The position numbers and the translations under genes were made by a program. 20,680 nt of DNA from contig JAITEC010000173.1 of the NCBI GenBank assembly GCA_031282225.1, positions 1-20,680 on the forward strand. The letters are read 5' to 3'. The stretch is from Oscillospiraceae bacterium. Its GTDB lineage: Bacteria > Bacillota > Clostridia > Oscillospirales > Oscillospiraceae. The notes under the pieces are model-generated. The model had not been told where the DNA came from and searched no databases. It worked only from the letters and a program-made list of their open reading frames with translations. Shown in pieces: positions 15,401 through 20,680 of the stretch. Numbering within the stretch: position 1 is the stretch's first letter; each line of letters begins with the position of its first letter.

Positions 15401-17489
15401 CTACTCGTCGGACACGGCAGCGGAGATATACAGGTCGCTGGGCGACGGCATAACGGCACAGTACGCCACCCACGCCACCGCCGGACAGTCGGCCGTTTAT
15501 TTCAGCGCGTCCGTTAGCGATGCCGACGAGGGCGCCGCGCCCATGGCGGCGCCGGAGGCAAAGGCGGGCGCTGGGGATGGCGGCGCAGGCGGCGGATACC
15601 TGCGAGAGCGGTTCGAGGACACGGCGTTCTTCGATTCCGCGCGCTCGGGAGCGGACGGCAAGGCTATATTCACAATAAAGCTGCCCGACAACGTGACTTC
15701 GTGGAGACTGTCCGTGTCCGGCGTGAGCGACGCCTTGTTCGCGGGCAGCCGCGATGTCGGCATAAAGGTGACGCAGCCGATGTTCATAAATTGCGCGCTC
15801 GGCGACGAATTCCTCACGGGCGACGCGCCCGTGCTCGGCGTTAACGTATACGGCTCGGGGCTGACGGGCGGCGAGAGCGTTACGTTTGAGGTGACGGAGC
15901 AGGGCGGCGCGCTCGGGGAGACTCTCAAAGTGAGCGGCGCGGCGCCGTTTGAGCGCGTTGACATCCCGCTGTGGTCTCTCTCGCGCGCGGGCGACTACTC
16001 GCTGATTGTCAAGGCAAGCGTCGAGGGCGGCCAGACAGATTCGTTGCGGCGCGATATAAGCGTGTACGAGTCATACAGGCGCGTCGACACGGCGCGGTAT
16101 TACGACGCGGCGCCCGGCGCCGCGTTCGATGTGGGCGCGGGCGGGCTCACAAGTATAACGTTTTCGGACCGCGGTCGCGGACAGTATCTCTCGGAGCTCC
16201 TCAACTTGCGGTACGTGTGCGGCGACAGAGTGGAAAAGCGCGTCGCCTCGCGCGAGGCCGGCCGTCTCATTGCCGAGTATTTCCCCGAACTGGAAATACT
16301 GCCGGACACCGCGTTCGAGCCGGCCCGCTATCAAAAGGGCGACGGGGGCATGGCCCCACTGCCGTATGCCGAGAGCGACGCCTGGCTCACGTCCATGCTG
16401 CTGCCGTATATTGCGGAAGATGTAAACCGGCGCTCGCTCGCTGATTATCTCTACGGAGAGCATGAGCGCGCAGGAGCGGCGGGGGCGGTGGCGCTGTACG
16501 GCTTGGCTCAGCTGGGGCAGCCTGTGCTCCCTGAGCTCGAAGCGCTCGCGGGCGCCGAAAACCTAAAAGCACGCGACGCCGTCTACGCGGCGCTCAGTTA
16601 CGCGGCACTCGGCGAGCGAGCGCGGGCCGAGGAACTCTACGACAGCTTCGTGGCGCCGCAATTGGAGGTGCTGGCACCGTACTACCGCGTGAATACGGGA
16701 GAGGATAACGACGACATCCTGCGCGCGACCTCTGCCGCGTCCCTGCTGGCATCCCGCCTGGGCAAGCCGGAGAAGGACGGCCTATACGCGTACTGCACAG
16801 GCAATTTCGCGGACGACGTGCTCATATCCCTGGAGAAACTGTCGTTCATATCCGGGGAAATAGCGCGCGCCGACGGCGGCGCCGCGAGCGTGACATACAA
16901 ACTGTACGGCCAGGAGTACACGCGCGACCTGAGCAGCGGCGGGAGCTATACCCTGCGTATACCGGCCGCGCGCATAGGGGAGCTGGAACTCACGGGCACA
17001 GCGGGCCGCGTGGGTGCCGTATCTGTTGTGAGCGTGCCTCTGGCTCAGTCGCCGCTGGCGCGCCCCGACAGCGGCATAACAGTCAAGCGCGCCTACTACA
17101 GCGCGTCCGGCGGCGAGAGCAAGACGACGTTTGAAAGCGGCGAACTTGTGCGCGTCAATCTTTGGATCGACTACACTGGCAAGGCGATAGACGGCTCATA
17201 CAGCGTGACCGACTACCTGCCCTCCGGCCTGGAATACGCCTCAAACTCCGCGAAGCTGAGCGGAGAACCAGGTTTCGGGTATGCGTACCACTGCTACGCC
17301 CAGGCAAACGGCCGCGAGGTGACATTTTACGACTACAACGGCAGGTTCGATAAAGGACGGCTGTATTACTACTTCGCCCGCGTAATAAACCCCGGCGGAT
17401 TCCGCGCGGAGGGCACGCTTGTGCAGAGCCTGAGTTCCGCATCCCTGTACACGCTCGGCGAAGACACGCAGCTGACAATCAACAGCTAG
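12453..17489 (+). CDS. Secreted alpha-2-macroglobulin-like protein lacking a canonical thioester motif
   Basis: A 1678-aa exported protein. The N-terminus is a signal peptide (MKK, hydrophobic core about 20-34), without a lipobox cysteine. A bacterial Ig-like domain follows (about 144-238, NIASVLPAHQSTNVPV). Macroglobulin domains come next, with RLDRTLFARGDTVSFWGFVKN (about 476-496), PDKKAVFLGDYITFETKASFF (near 590) and SAVDEALFAL in the bait-region domain (near 975). A Gly/Ala-rich segment (about 1028-1049) precedes the A2M domain (DGKAIFTIKLPDNVTSWRLS). Where the CxEQ thioester belongs, the sequence is YVCGDRVEKR (Cys1256), so no Cys-Gln thioester can form. A C-terminal domain (1537-1678) includes SVTDYLPSGLEYAS. 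Start: ATG 12453 with GGGG 6 nt upstream; the upstream TTG at 12432 lacks one. Canonical relatives trap proteases; here substrate and role are unknown. Confidence 0.88.
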   Translation: MKKCGSFVGTGGMAVRAAAALVLAGLALGLLPPAGGGSGSGAAAPPEAPVKDGYTLAPEVYSAFGVYPGGAFILTVPKDTTAQAVSGAFTIDGEPAPTVTSRGAREFLIEPAARLFGDSLYTFRLQKPDGGEVTWVFQTAGEFNIASVLPAHQSTNVPVDTGIEITFSERDFEPIDKLFEISPAVAGRFEYHKETAVFVPNKLEYATVYTVTLKSGARRAGGGEAISGDTVFSFETQPAPGDDDPARDVYISFNTQYAELPPSRPPVVGMYAYSYKDKTAPSPDAAVYKFSGASDAVAAVEKLLVYPLWANYARAGGAADTSRLERVMELDSRAYDAQSGTLTFPGALGQGFYLVEAACGDARAQMVVQISDLPVQVISDSARALVWVNDMTTGKAAAGAVIKDAATGKSYTADKSGVAEVGRALDGSGSQALERLDISYGAGRQCVWLYTPGYSVYHGGPMRWRGDGGDEGYWSTTRLDRTLFARGDTVSFWGFVKNRDSGVSPGAVTIALTQGYNGLRYSAGSGRDILHRTTVRVAHGAYSGAFDLPMLDPGSYCLSVMDGEATVSAVYFSVEDFVKPDYVLQASPDKKAVFLGDYITFETKASFFEGTPVAELGVSYGLYGYPLRTLEGGSGTTDRDGAVAVAQRAETDPGVADAQGVATVWFNAEATLPETGPTYASASALVFINDMDASAGATRDGADAKLTVEVRAMTPERINNGTAEHVYDYLGGPISGKDVTADIYRVYWTREDTGETYYDYIEKKSVTRWRYVRNEEKISAFTVTTGDDGVAEHTFTVPNRKDECYFAKIACTDGNGRRISHEVYIGEDYTDRFWRINSNDYSLEGARESYNTGDEVNLSLTRAGNVVSSGGFLYVTEQRGITDWAAGKSGISFTFGAAHIPNVTVCAYYFDGNSYHSSYNMRAYIRFNYEANSLGLKVDTDKETYRPGETCVVTVTSSAPGGMPVAANINVSAVDEALFALRDYSSDTAAEIYRSLGDGITAQYATHATAGQSAVYFSASVSDADEGAAPMAAPEAKAGAGDGGAGGGYLRERFEDTAFFDSARSGADGKAIFTIKLPDNVTSWRLSVSGVSDALFAGSRDVGIKVTQPMFINCALGDEFLTGDAPVLGVNVYGSGLTGGESVTFEVTEQGGALGETLKVSGAAPFERVDIPLWSLSRAGDYSLIVKASVEGGQTDSLRRDISVYESYRRVDTARYYDAAPGAAFDVGAGGLTSITFSDRGRGQYLSELLNLRYVCGDRVEKRVASREAGRLIAEYFPELEILPDTAFEPARYQKGDGGMAPLPYAESDAWLTSMLLPYIAEDVNRRSLADYLYGEHERAGAAGAVALYGLAQLGQPVLPELEALAGAENLKARDAVYAALSYAALGERARAEELYDSFVAPQLEVLAPYYRVNTGEDNDDILRATSAASLLASRLGKPEKDGLYAYCTGNFADDVLISLEKLSFISGEIARADGGAASVTYKLYGQEYTRDLSSGGSYTLRIPAARIGELELTGTAGRVGAVSVVSVPLAQSPLARPDSGITVKRAYYSASGGESKTTFESGELVRVNLWIDYTGKAIDGSYSVTDYLPSGLEYASNSAKLSGEPGFGYAYHCYAQANGREVTFYDYNGRFDKGRLYYYFARVINPGGFRAEGTLVQSLSSASLYTLGEDTQLTINS

Positions 17490-18240
17490 CCGCGTGCCCG
17501 GGCGCGAGAGGCAAAACGGGAGCGAAGTACGTCCGCGCGGCGGGTATGCTCACCAGTTCGCGCTCTGGGTAGCGCAGCGCCGTCAGCGCGCCGCCGAAAA
17601 CGCAGCCCGTATCAATACAGATGGTATTGTTCACCTCCATCACCTCCGAGAGCGGCGTGTGCCCGTACACCACGAGCGCTCCCCCCCGGTAATCGTCCAT
17701 CCACGGGCGCCGCACCGGGAATCCATATTCGTCTCGCTCGCCCGTTGTATCCCCGTAAAGGCAGAAATGGCGCTCCTGAGGACAATACCGCCCGTGGAAC
17801 TCCTCTTTGAGTCCCGCGTGCGCGATAACGAGCCCTCCGCCGTCGAACACGCAGTGGCTTGGAAGCCCCTCTATAAACGCGGCGACGCGGCGCGCGAACG
17901 CTGCCCCCCGCGCCCTAACGCACCGCGCGGTATCCTCCGGCTCGGGCGCATGGCGCACCTTGCCGCCGCGCAGGTTCCGCAGCAGCTTGTCGTCGTGGTT
18001 GCCCACCACGCACAGGGCGGCGCCGGAGTCCGCCATGTTCATAGCGAGCAGCAGCGACTGCGCGTTCTTGGGTCCCCTGTCGCACAGGTCCCCCAGAAAC
18101 ACGGCGCGCCTGCCCGGCGGGGGCGAGGCGCAAAATCCCGGGCGATCCATGCGGTACCCCAGCGCCTCCAGCAGCAGCGCGAGTTCGTCATAGCACCCGT
18201 GCACGTCACCTATTATGTCAAACGGCCCCGCCGCCTCCAT
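17479..18240 (-). CDS. Stand-alone Pnkp-type polynucleotide phosphatase (metallophosphoesterase)
   Basis: A calcineurin-like metallophosphoesterase of 253 aa that matches the central phosphatase domain of bacterial Pnkp, which removes 2',3'-cyclic and 3'-phosphates from RNA or DNA ends. The active-site residues are all present: Asp12 and His14 (GDVHG), Asp51 and Arg55 (GDLCDRG), Asn81-His82 (GNHDD), His141 (AHAG), His194 (YGHTP) and Asp210 (IDTGCVFGG). From Asp51 to Asp210 the spacing equals that of the Clostridium thermocellum enzyme as I recall it. The kinase and ligase domains of full Pnkp, and Hen1, are absent. ATG 18240 has GGAGGGG 7 nt upstream. Its 3' end overlaps the convergent macroglobulin gene by 11 bp. 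A diadenosine tetraphosphatase or PrpE-like role is a less likely alternative. Confidence 0.88.
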   Translation of the reverse strand: MEAAGPFDIIGDVHGCYDELALLLEALGYRMDRPGFCASPPPGRRAVFLGDLCDRGPKNAQSLLLAMNMADSGAALCVVGNHDDKLLRNLRGGKVRHAPEPEDTARCVRARGAAFARRVAAFIEGLPSHCVFDGGGLVIAHAGLKEEFHGRYCPQERHFCLYGDTTGERDEYGFPVRRPWMDDYRGGALVVYGHTPLSEVMEVNNTICIDTGCVFGGALTALRYPERELVSIPAARTYFAPVLPLAPGHAASC

Positions 18241-18272
18241 TTGTAAGCCCCTCCCCCCGGTTGTCTGCGCCG

Positions 18273-18302
18273 ATTATACAGTATCCTTGACATCTGCCGC
18301 AA
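18273..18302 (-). promoter_or_regulatory. Possible promoter of the Pnkp-type phosphatase gene
   Basis: On the minus strand a perfect TATAAT (18278..18273) lies 18 nt from a weak TTGCGG (18302..18297). It would give a leader of about 25 nt before ATG 18240. It overlaps the plus-strand promoter at 18287..18315, so the two divergent transcripts could compete. Confidence 0.4.
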
Positions 18303-18315
18303 CTGCCATTATCAT
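18287..18315 (+). promoter_or_regulatory. Promoter of the SGNH hydrolase-DUF4358 operon
   Basis: Consensus TTGACA (18287..18292), a 17-nt spacer and TATCAT (18310..18315, one mismatch to TATAAT). The start of transcription should be near 18322, about 39 nt before ATG 18361. This also excludes the in-frame ATG at 18325 as a sensible start. Confidence 0.78.
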
Positions 18316-18360
18316 TGGATATATTTGTTTGCAGCCATTTTCGCGCTTTGGAGGAACTAT

Positions 18361-19344
18361 ATGTACCCAAGCTGCAAAAGAGCCGCCCTTAAGATACTGG
18401 CGGTAGCGGCAATTGCCTCGGCTGCGGCCGCGCTGACTACTTGCGGCGGCGATACGCGGGCGCCTGCACACACGCCGGCAATCCCGCCCGCGCTCACGGG
18501 GACTCCCGAGCCCAGCCAGGCGCCGTCGCCCACGATTGCGCCGTCGCCCACACTTGCGCCCACGCCCACGCCCGCGCCCTCACTTGCGCCCACACCCACG
18601 CCCACACCCACGCCGTCGCCCACACTTGCGCCGTCGCCCACACTTGCGCCCGCGCCCACGCCCGCGGCTGCGCCTGTGCCGGACGGGGGCGCGGTCGAGG
18701 ACTATTTCAGCCAGTGCGTCTTCATCGGCGATTCGGTACAAGAGGGCATAGCGCAGTATGTCCGCGCGCAGCGCGGCGGCGGGCGCCCCATGCTGGGCAG
18801 CGCCGTGTTTGTCACAACGACTATTGGCATTCGTCTAGCCGATTTTGCGAAGGACACGGGCGCCGATGCCCGGTACCTGAGCTATAAAGGCGCCGAAAAG
18901 CCCGTGGAGGACATAATAGGCGAGACGGGGGCGTCACGTGTTTTCCTCATGATGGGCATGAACGACATGGCGCAGGGGTATGACGTGCCCTACTCCATCG
19001 ACTGTTACAGCCGCGCTATCGACATTATTATAGCGGCAAATCCCGCAGTGGAAATCGTCGTGGAACTCAACACGCCAAAAGTGGCGTCCTCGTGGCTGCC
19101 TGACTACTGTCTCAACAGGGACTTCAGCAATGCCACGATCGACGGGTTTGTCGACCAATTGCGCGTCATGTGCGCGGACAGAGGCATAAGTTTTGTCGAC
19201 CTCAACACGGCTCTGAAAAACGGGAACGGCGCGCTGCCAGACGACTATTCACGCGACGGATACGTACATATAAGCGACGCCGGCTCTGCGGTTGTCGTAA
19301 AAGCGCTGTATGACTTTGCGGCGCGGCAAATCGGAGGGGTCTGA
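18361..19344 (+). CDS. SGNH/GDSL-type hydrolase on a Pro/Thr-rich stalk, probably surface anchored
   Basis: A 327-aa exported hydrolase, probably an esterase or deacetylase acting on envelope polymers. The signal region (KRAALKILAVAAIASAAAA) ends in LTTC with Cys28; Thr at the -1 position is unusual for a lipobox, so lipidation is likely but not certain. Residues 33-107 are a Pro/Thr/Ala stalk built from PSPTLA-like hexads. The catalytic domain begins near 114: block I FIGDSVQEG (Ser125), block III GMNDMAQG (Asn201) and block V DGYVH (Asp299, His303; one residue more than the usual DxxH spacing). GGAGGA 6 nt before ATG 18361 decides the start. It is followed one base later by the DUF4358 lipoprotein. 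Pairing of these two families near O-acetylation genes is something I associate with clostridia; no such acyltransferase is in the window. Confidence 0.86.
   Translation: MYPSCKRAALKILAVAAIASAAAALTTCGGDTRAPAHTPAIPPALTGTPEPSQAPSPTIAPSPTLAPTPTPAPSLAPTPTPTPTPSPTLAPSPTLAPAPTPAAAPVPDGGAVEDYFSQCVFIGDSVQEGIAQYVRAQRGGGRPMLGSAVFVTTTIGIRLADFAKDTGADARYLSYKGAEKPVEDIIGETGASRVFLMMGMNDMAQGYDVPYSIDCYSRAIDIIIAANPAVEIVVELNTPKVASSWLPDYCLNRDFSNATIDGFVDQLRVMCADRGISFVDLNTALKNGNGALPDDYSRDGYVHISDAGSAVVVKALYDFAARQIGGV
18523..18558 (+). repeat. 18-bp tandem repeat, first pair (stalk-coding)
   Basis: Two adjacent copies of an 18-nt unit of the form CCGTCGCCCACACTTGCG (the first copy differs at two bases) encode PSPTIA-PSPTLA. 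The unit length is a multiple of three, so copy-number change would alter stalk length without a frameshift. Confidence 0.85.
18613..18648 (+). repeat. 18-bp tandem repeat, second pair (stalk-coding)
   Basis: Two identical adjacent copies of the same 18-nt unit, again encoding PSPTLA twice. Between the two pairs lies a run of CCCACG/CCCACA hexamers encoding Thr-Pro. The duplicated pair suggests a past block duplication. Confidence 0.85.
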
Positions 19345-19345
19345 A

Positions 19346-19804
19346 GTGAAAAACCGGTTGAAACTGTTTGCGCTGGCGGTGTTGCTGCCCTCTTTGGCGT
19401 CTTGCGCGAAGGAGGCTCCCGAGCTGCCCGCGCCGCATTCCATATACGCCGCGATAACCGACGCTGTGGATATGCCGGAAATGGTTGAGATGACACAAGG
19501 CGAGATGTTGGACTATCTTGGGCTGGCATCTTCCGATTACTCCGATTTCTCTTATTACACCGCCCTCAACGCGACGCAGCCCGACGAGGTCGCCATCATC
19601 GCCGCAACAGACGGGGACGCGGCGGGGCGCATAGAGCAAAAATTGTCGGACAGGCTCGACTATAAAACAAAATCGGCGGAGAATTACCTGCCGGAGAATA
19701 TTCCTATAATTGACAAAGCCGTAATACGGCGAGACGGGCTCACCGTCTCAATGCTCGTCTCAGCCGACGCGGAGATCATGGCGGCGGTATACGACTCGTT
19801 TTAA
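19346..19804 (+). CDS. DUF4358 lipoprotein
   Basis: A 152-aa predicted lipoprotein. The signal peptide (KNRLKLFALAVLLPSLASC) ends in a good lipobox LASC with Cys20. The mature part shows the DUF4358 pattern as I know it: a predicted strand-rich domain with PDEVAIIAATDGDAAGRIEQKLSDRLDYKTKSAENYLPENIPIID, ending DGLTVSMLVSADAEIMAAVYDSF. The family's function is not known. The start is GTG 19346, one base after the upstream stop, with GGAGGGG 6 nt before it; this lies in the last codons of the hydrolase gene and implies coupled translation. The frame is open to 19310 but no signal peptide is possible from there. The pair probably acts together at the outer face of the membrane (inference). Confidence 0.88.
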   Translation: MKNRLKLFALAVLLPSLASCAKEAPELPAPHSIYAAITDAVDMPEMVEMTQGEMLDYLGLASSDYSDFSYYTALNATQPDEVAIIAATDGDAAGRIEQKLSDRLDYKTKSAENYLPENIPIIDKAVIRRDGLTVSMLVSADAEIMAAVYDSF

Positions 19805-19806
19805 AA

Positions 19807-19839
19807 GGCGCGGCGCCCAAAACCGCGCTCGCTTTTTTT
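19807..19839 (+). terminator. Rho-independent terminator after the DUF4358 gene
   Basis: Stem GCGCGG (19808..19813) pairs with CCGCGC (19823..19828), extended by one G-T pair, around a 9-nt loop. A run of seven T (19833..19839) starts four bases after the stem. It begins 3 nt after the stop codon and separates the operon from the promoter that follows at once. Confidence 0.75.
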
Positions 19840-19840
19840 G

Positions 19841-19869
19841 TTGCTTTCCCTCGCGCCGGCGGCTATAAT
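19841..19869 (+). promoter_or_regulatory. Promoter of the SLH-domain protein gene
   Basis: TTGCTT (19841..19846), a 17-nt spacer and a perfect TATAAT (19864..19869). Transcription from about 19876 would give a leader of roughly 105 nt before ATG 19981. The -35 match is weak (3 of 6), so an activator may assist. Confidence 0.65.
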
Positions 19870-19915
19870 AGTCAATATATTGCGATTGCGATACGCGAAA
19901 CCGCGCCACATGCTG

Positions 19916-19983
19916 CATTTTTATGACCACATGTCATAATTTTGTGACTTGTAGCGCAACGGAAAGGAATGGTCATAAAAATG
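19916..19983 (+). promoter_or_regulatory. Leader inverted repeat covering the start codon, with a competing hairpin
   Basis: CATTTTTATGACCA (19916..19929) is the exact reverse complement of TGGTCATAAAAATG (19970..19983). The right arm contains the SLH start codon; the 40-nt loop contains the ribosome site GGAAAGG (19961..19967). The left arm can instead pair locally, TTATGAC (19921..19927) with GTCATAA (19933..19939), which would free the start codon. In RNA this could be a translational switch or thermosensor; as DNA it could be an operator or a recombination site. The complementarity is directly visible, the function is inferred. Confidence 0.6.
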
Positions 19984-20680
19984 AAACGATCTGTCTCTGT
20001 CGCGCTCACTGCGGTGTTGCTGTTTTCTTTCGTTCCTGCCGGGGCGCGTACACTGGCCGCTTCCGAGCCCTCGGGCTGGGCGGTCGCTGAGATGAACGAG
20101 GCAAACGTGCAGGGGTTCCTTACGCCGAACGCCCAGAAGGATTTTCGGCGCAACTTGACGCGCGCGGAGTTTTGCGAGATAGTAGTGGCGCTCATCGAGC
20201 GCACGCTGGGCAGGGAGATACCGCTGCCTGCGGCGAACCCGTTTTCCGACACAAGCAACATAGACGTCCAGAAAGCTTCGCTGTACGGCAATCCAAACCC
20301 CGTTGTGAACGGCGTTGGCGGCGGGCTGTTCGCGCCGGACAAAAATGTTTCGCGCCAGGAAATTGTGGCCATGGTGGCGCGCGCGATGAGCCGCCTGTCT
20401 TCTGATACGGGTCGGGCCCTGCTGCCTACGCCGTCCTCGGCGCAGCTGCCATTCAAGGACAACGCCAACATAGCGGACTGGGCGGTGGACCCGCTCAGGT
20501 CCCTCTACGCGAACGGAGTGGTAAAGGGCGATAATTACGGCAATTTCAACCCGCTCGACGAGATAAAGTCCGAGGAATGCGTGGCCGTTGTACTGCGCGC
20601 CAACAATGCCGCGCAGGCTGTGCTAAACTCGGGGCTCTCGGCCGAGCAGCTCGTTGACAAGGCCGTGGGCGAGATGCGCA
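19981..20680 (+). CDS. S-layer homology (SLH) domain protein, N-terminal part
   Basis: The first 233 codons of a secreted surface protein; the frame stays open to the window end. A signal peptide (KRSVSVALTAVLLFSFVPAGA, cleavage near ALA-AS) is followed by three SLH repeats at about residues 33-80 (TRAEFCEIVVALIE), 87-138 (NPFSDTSNID, SRQEIVAMVARAM) and 157-206 (LPFKDNANIADWAVDPLRSL to ECVAVVLRA). SLH repeats bind pyruvylated secondary wall polymers and hold S-layer or enzyme proteins to the wall. Placement at the N-terminus leaves the functional domain outside the window. ATG 19981 gives a clean signal peptide but GGAAAGG is 13 nt away; an in-frame ATG at 19969 would be too close to it. Confidence 0.87.
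   Translation, partial: MKRSVSVALTAVLLFSFVPAGARTLAASEPSGWAVAEMNEANVQGFLTPNAQKDFRRNLTRAEFCEIVVALIERTLGREIPLPAANPFSDTSNIDVQKASLYGNPNPVVNGVGGGLFAPDKNVSRQEIVAMVARAMSRLSSDTGRALLPTPSSAQLPFKDNANIADWAVDPLRSLYANGVVKGDNYGNFNPLDEIKSEECVAVVLRANNAAQAVLNSGLSAEQLVDKAVGEMR

Overview
The window looks like a chromosomal segment of a GC-rich member of the Clostridia (Firmicutes), possibly Christensenellales-like; the exact lineage is a guess. The grounds are the gene order remA-rpoZ-priA-def-fmt-rsmB-rlmN-PP2C phosphatase-PASTA kinase-rsgA, which is a typical clostridial/Bacillus block, together with the SLH-domain protein, the DUF4358 lipoprotein and a clostridial-type DnaJ protein with a Cys-rich tail. No rRNA, tRNA, CRISPR array, insertion sequence or prophage was recognised. 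No stretch longer than 300 bases lacks a gene.

Region 1 (1..11246, minus strand) is one long housekeeping cluster read from right to left. A strong promoter at 11218..11246 (TTGAAA-N17-TATAAT) precedes a DnaJ-domain gene. It is followed by a small membrane protein, remA, rpoZ, priA, def, a small unknown gene, fmt, rsmB, rlmN, a PP2C phosphatase, a PASTA-domain Ser/Thr kinase and the first 67 codons of rsgA. Many genes abut or overlap (8, 4, 4 and 8 nt overlaps), and seven of the starts I favour are GTG or TTG, which suggests translational coupling. The cluster joins transcription (omega, RemA), replication restart (PriA), initiator-Met formylation and deformylation (Fmt, Def), rRNA modification (RsmB, RlmN), cell-wall-responsive signalling (PrkC/PrpC) and ribosome assembly (RsgA). 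Two usual members, gmk and coaBC, are absent from between remA and priA.

Region 2 (11250..18240) is accessory. A Rpn/YhgA-like putative nuclease is on the minus strand. A very large secreted alpha-2-macroglobulin-like protein (1678 aa) with a degraded thioester site is on the plus strand. A stand-alone Pnkp-type polynucleotide phosphatase on the minus strand overlaps its 3' end tail-to-tail by 11 bp.

Region 3 (18241..20680, plus strand) is envelope-related. A TTGACA-N17-TATCAT promoter drives a two-gene operon of an SGNH/GDSL hydrolase on a Pro/Thr-rich stalk and a DUF4358 lipoprotein, closed by a hairpin terminator. It is followed by a promoter, a leader of about 105 nt and the start of an SLH surface protein that runs off the window. 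That leader contains a perfect 14-bp inverted repeat whose right arm covers the start codon and whose left arm can also form a competing hairpin. This is the most interesting unexplained structure in the window.
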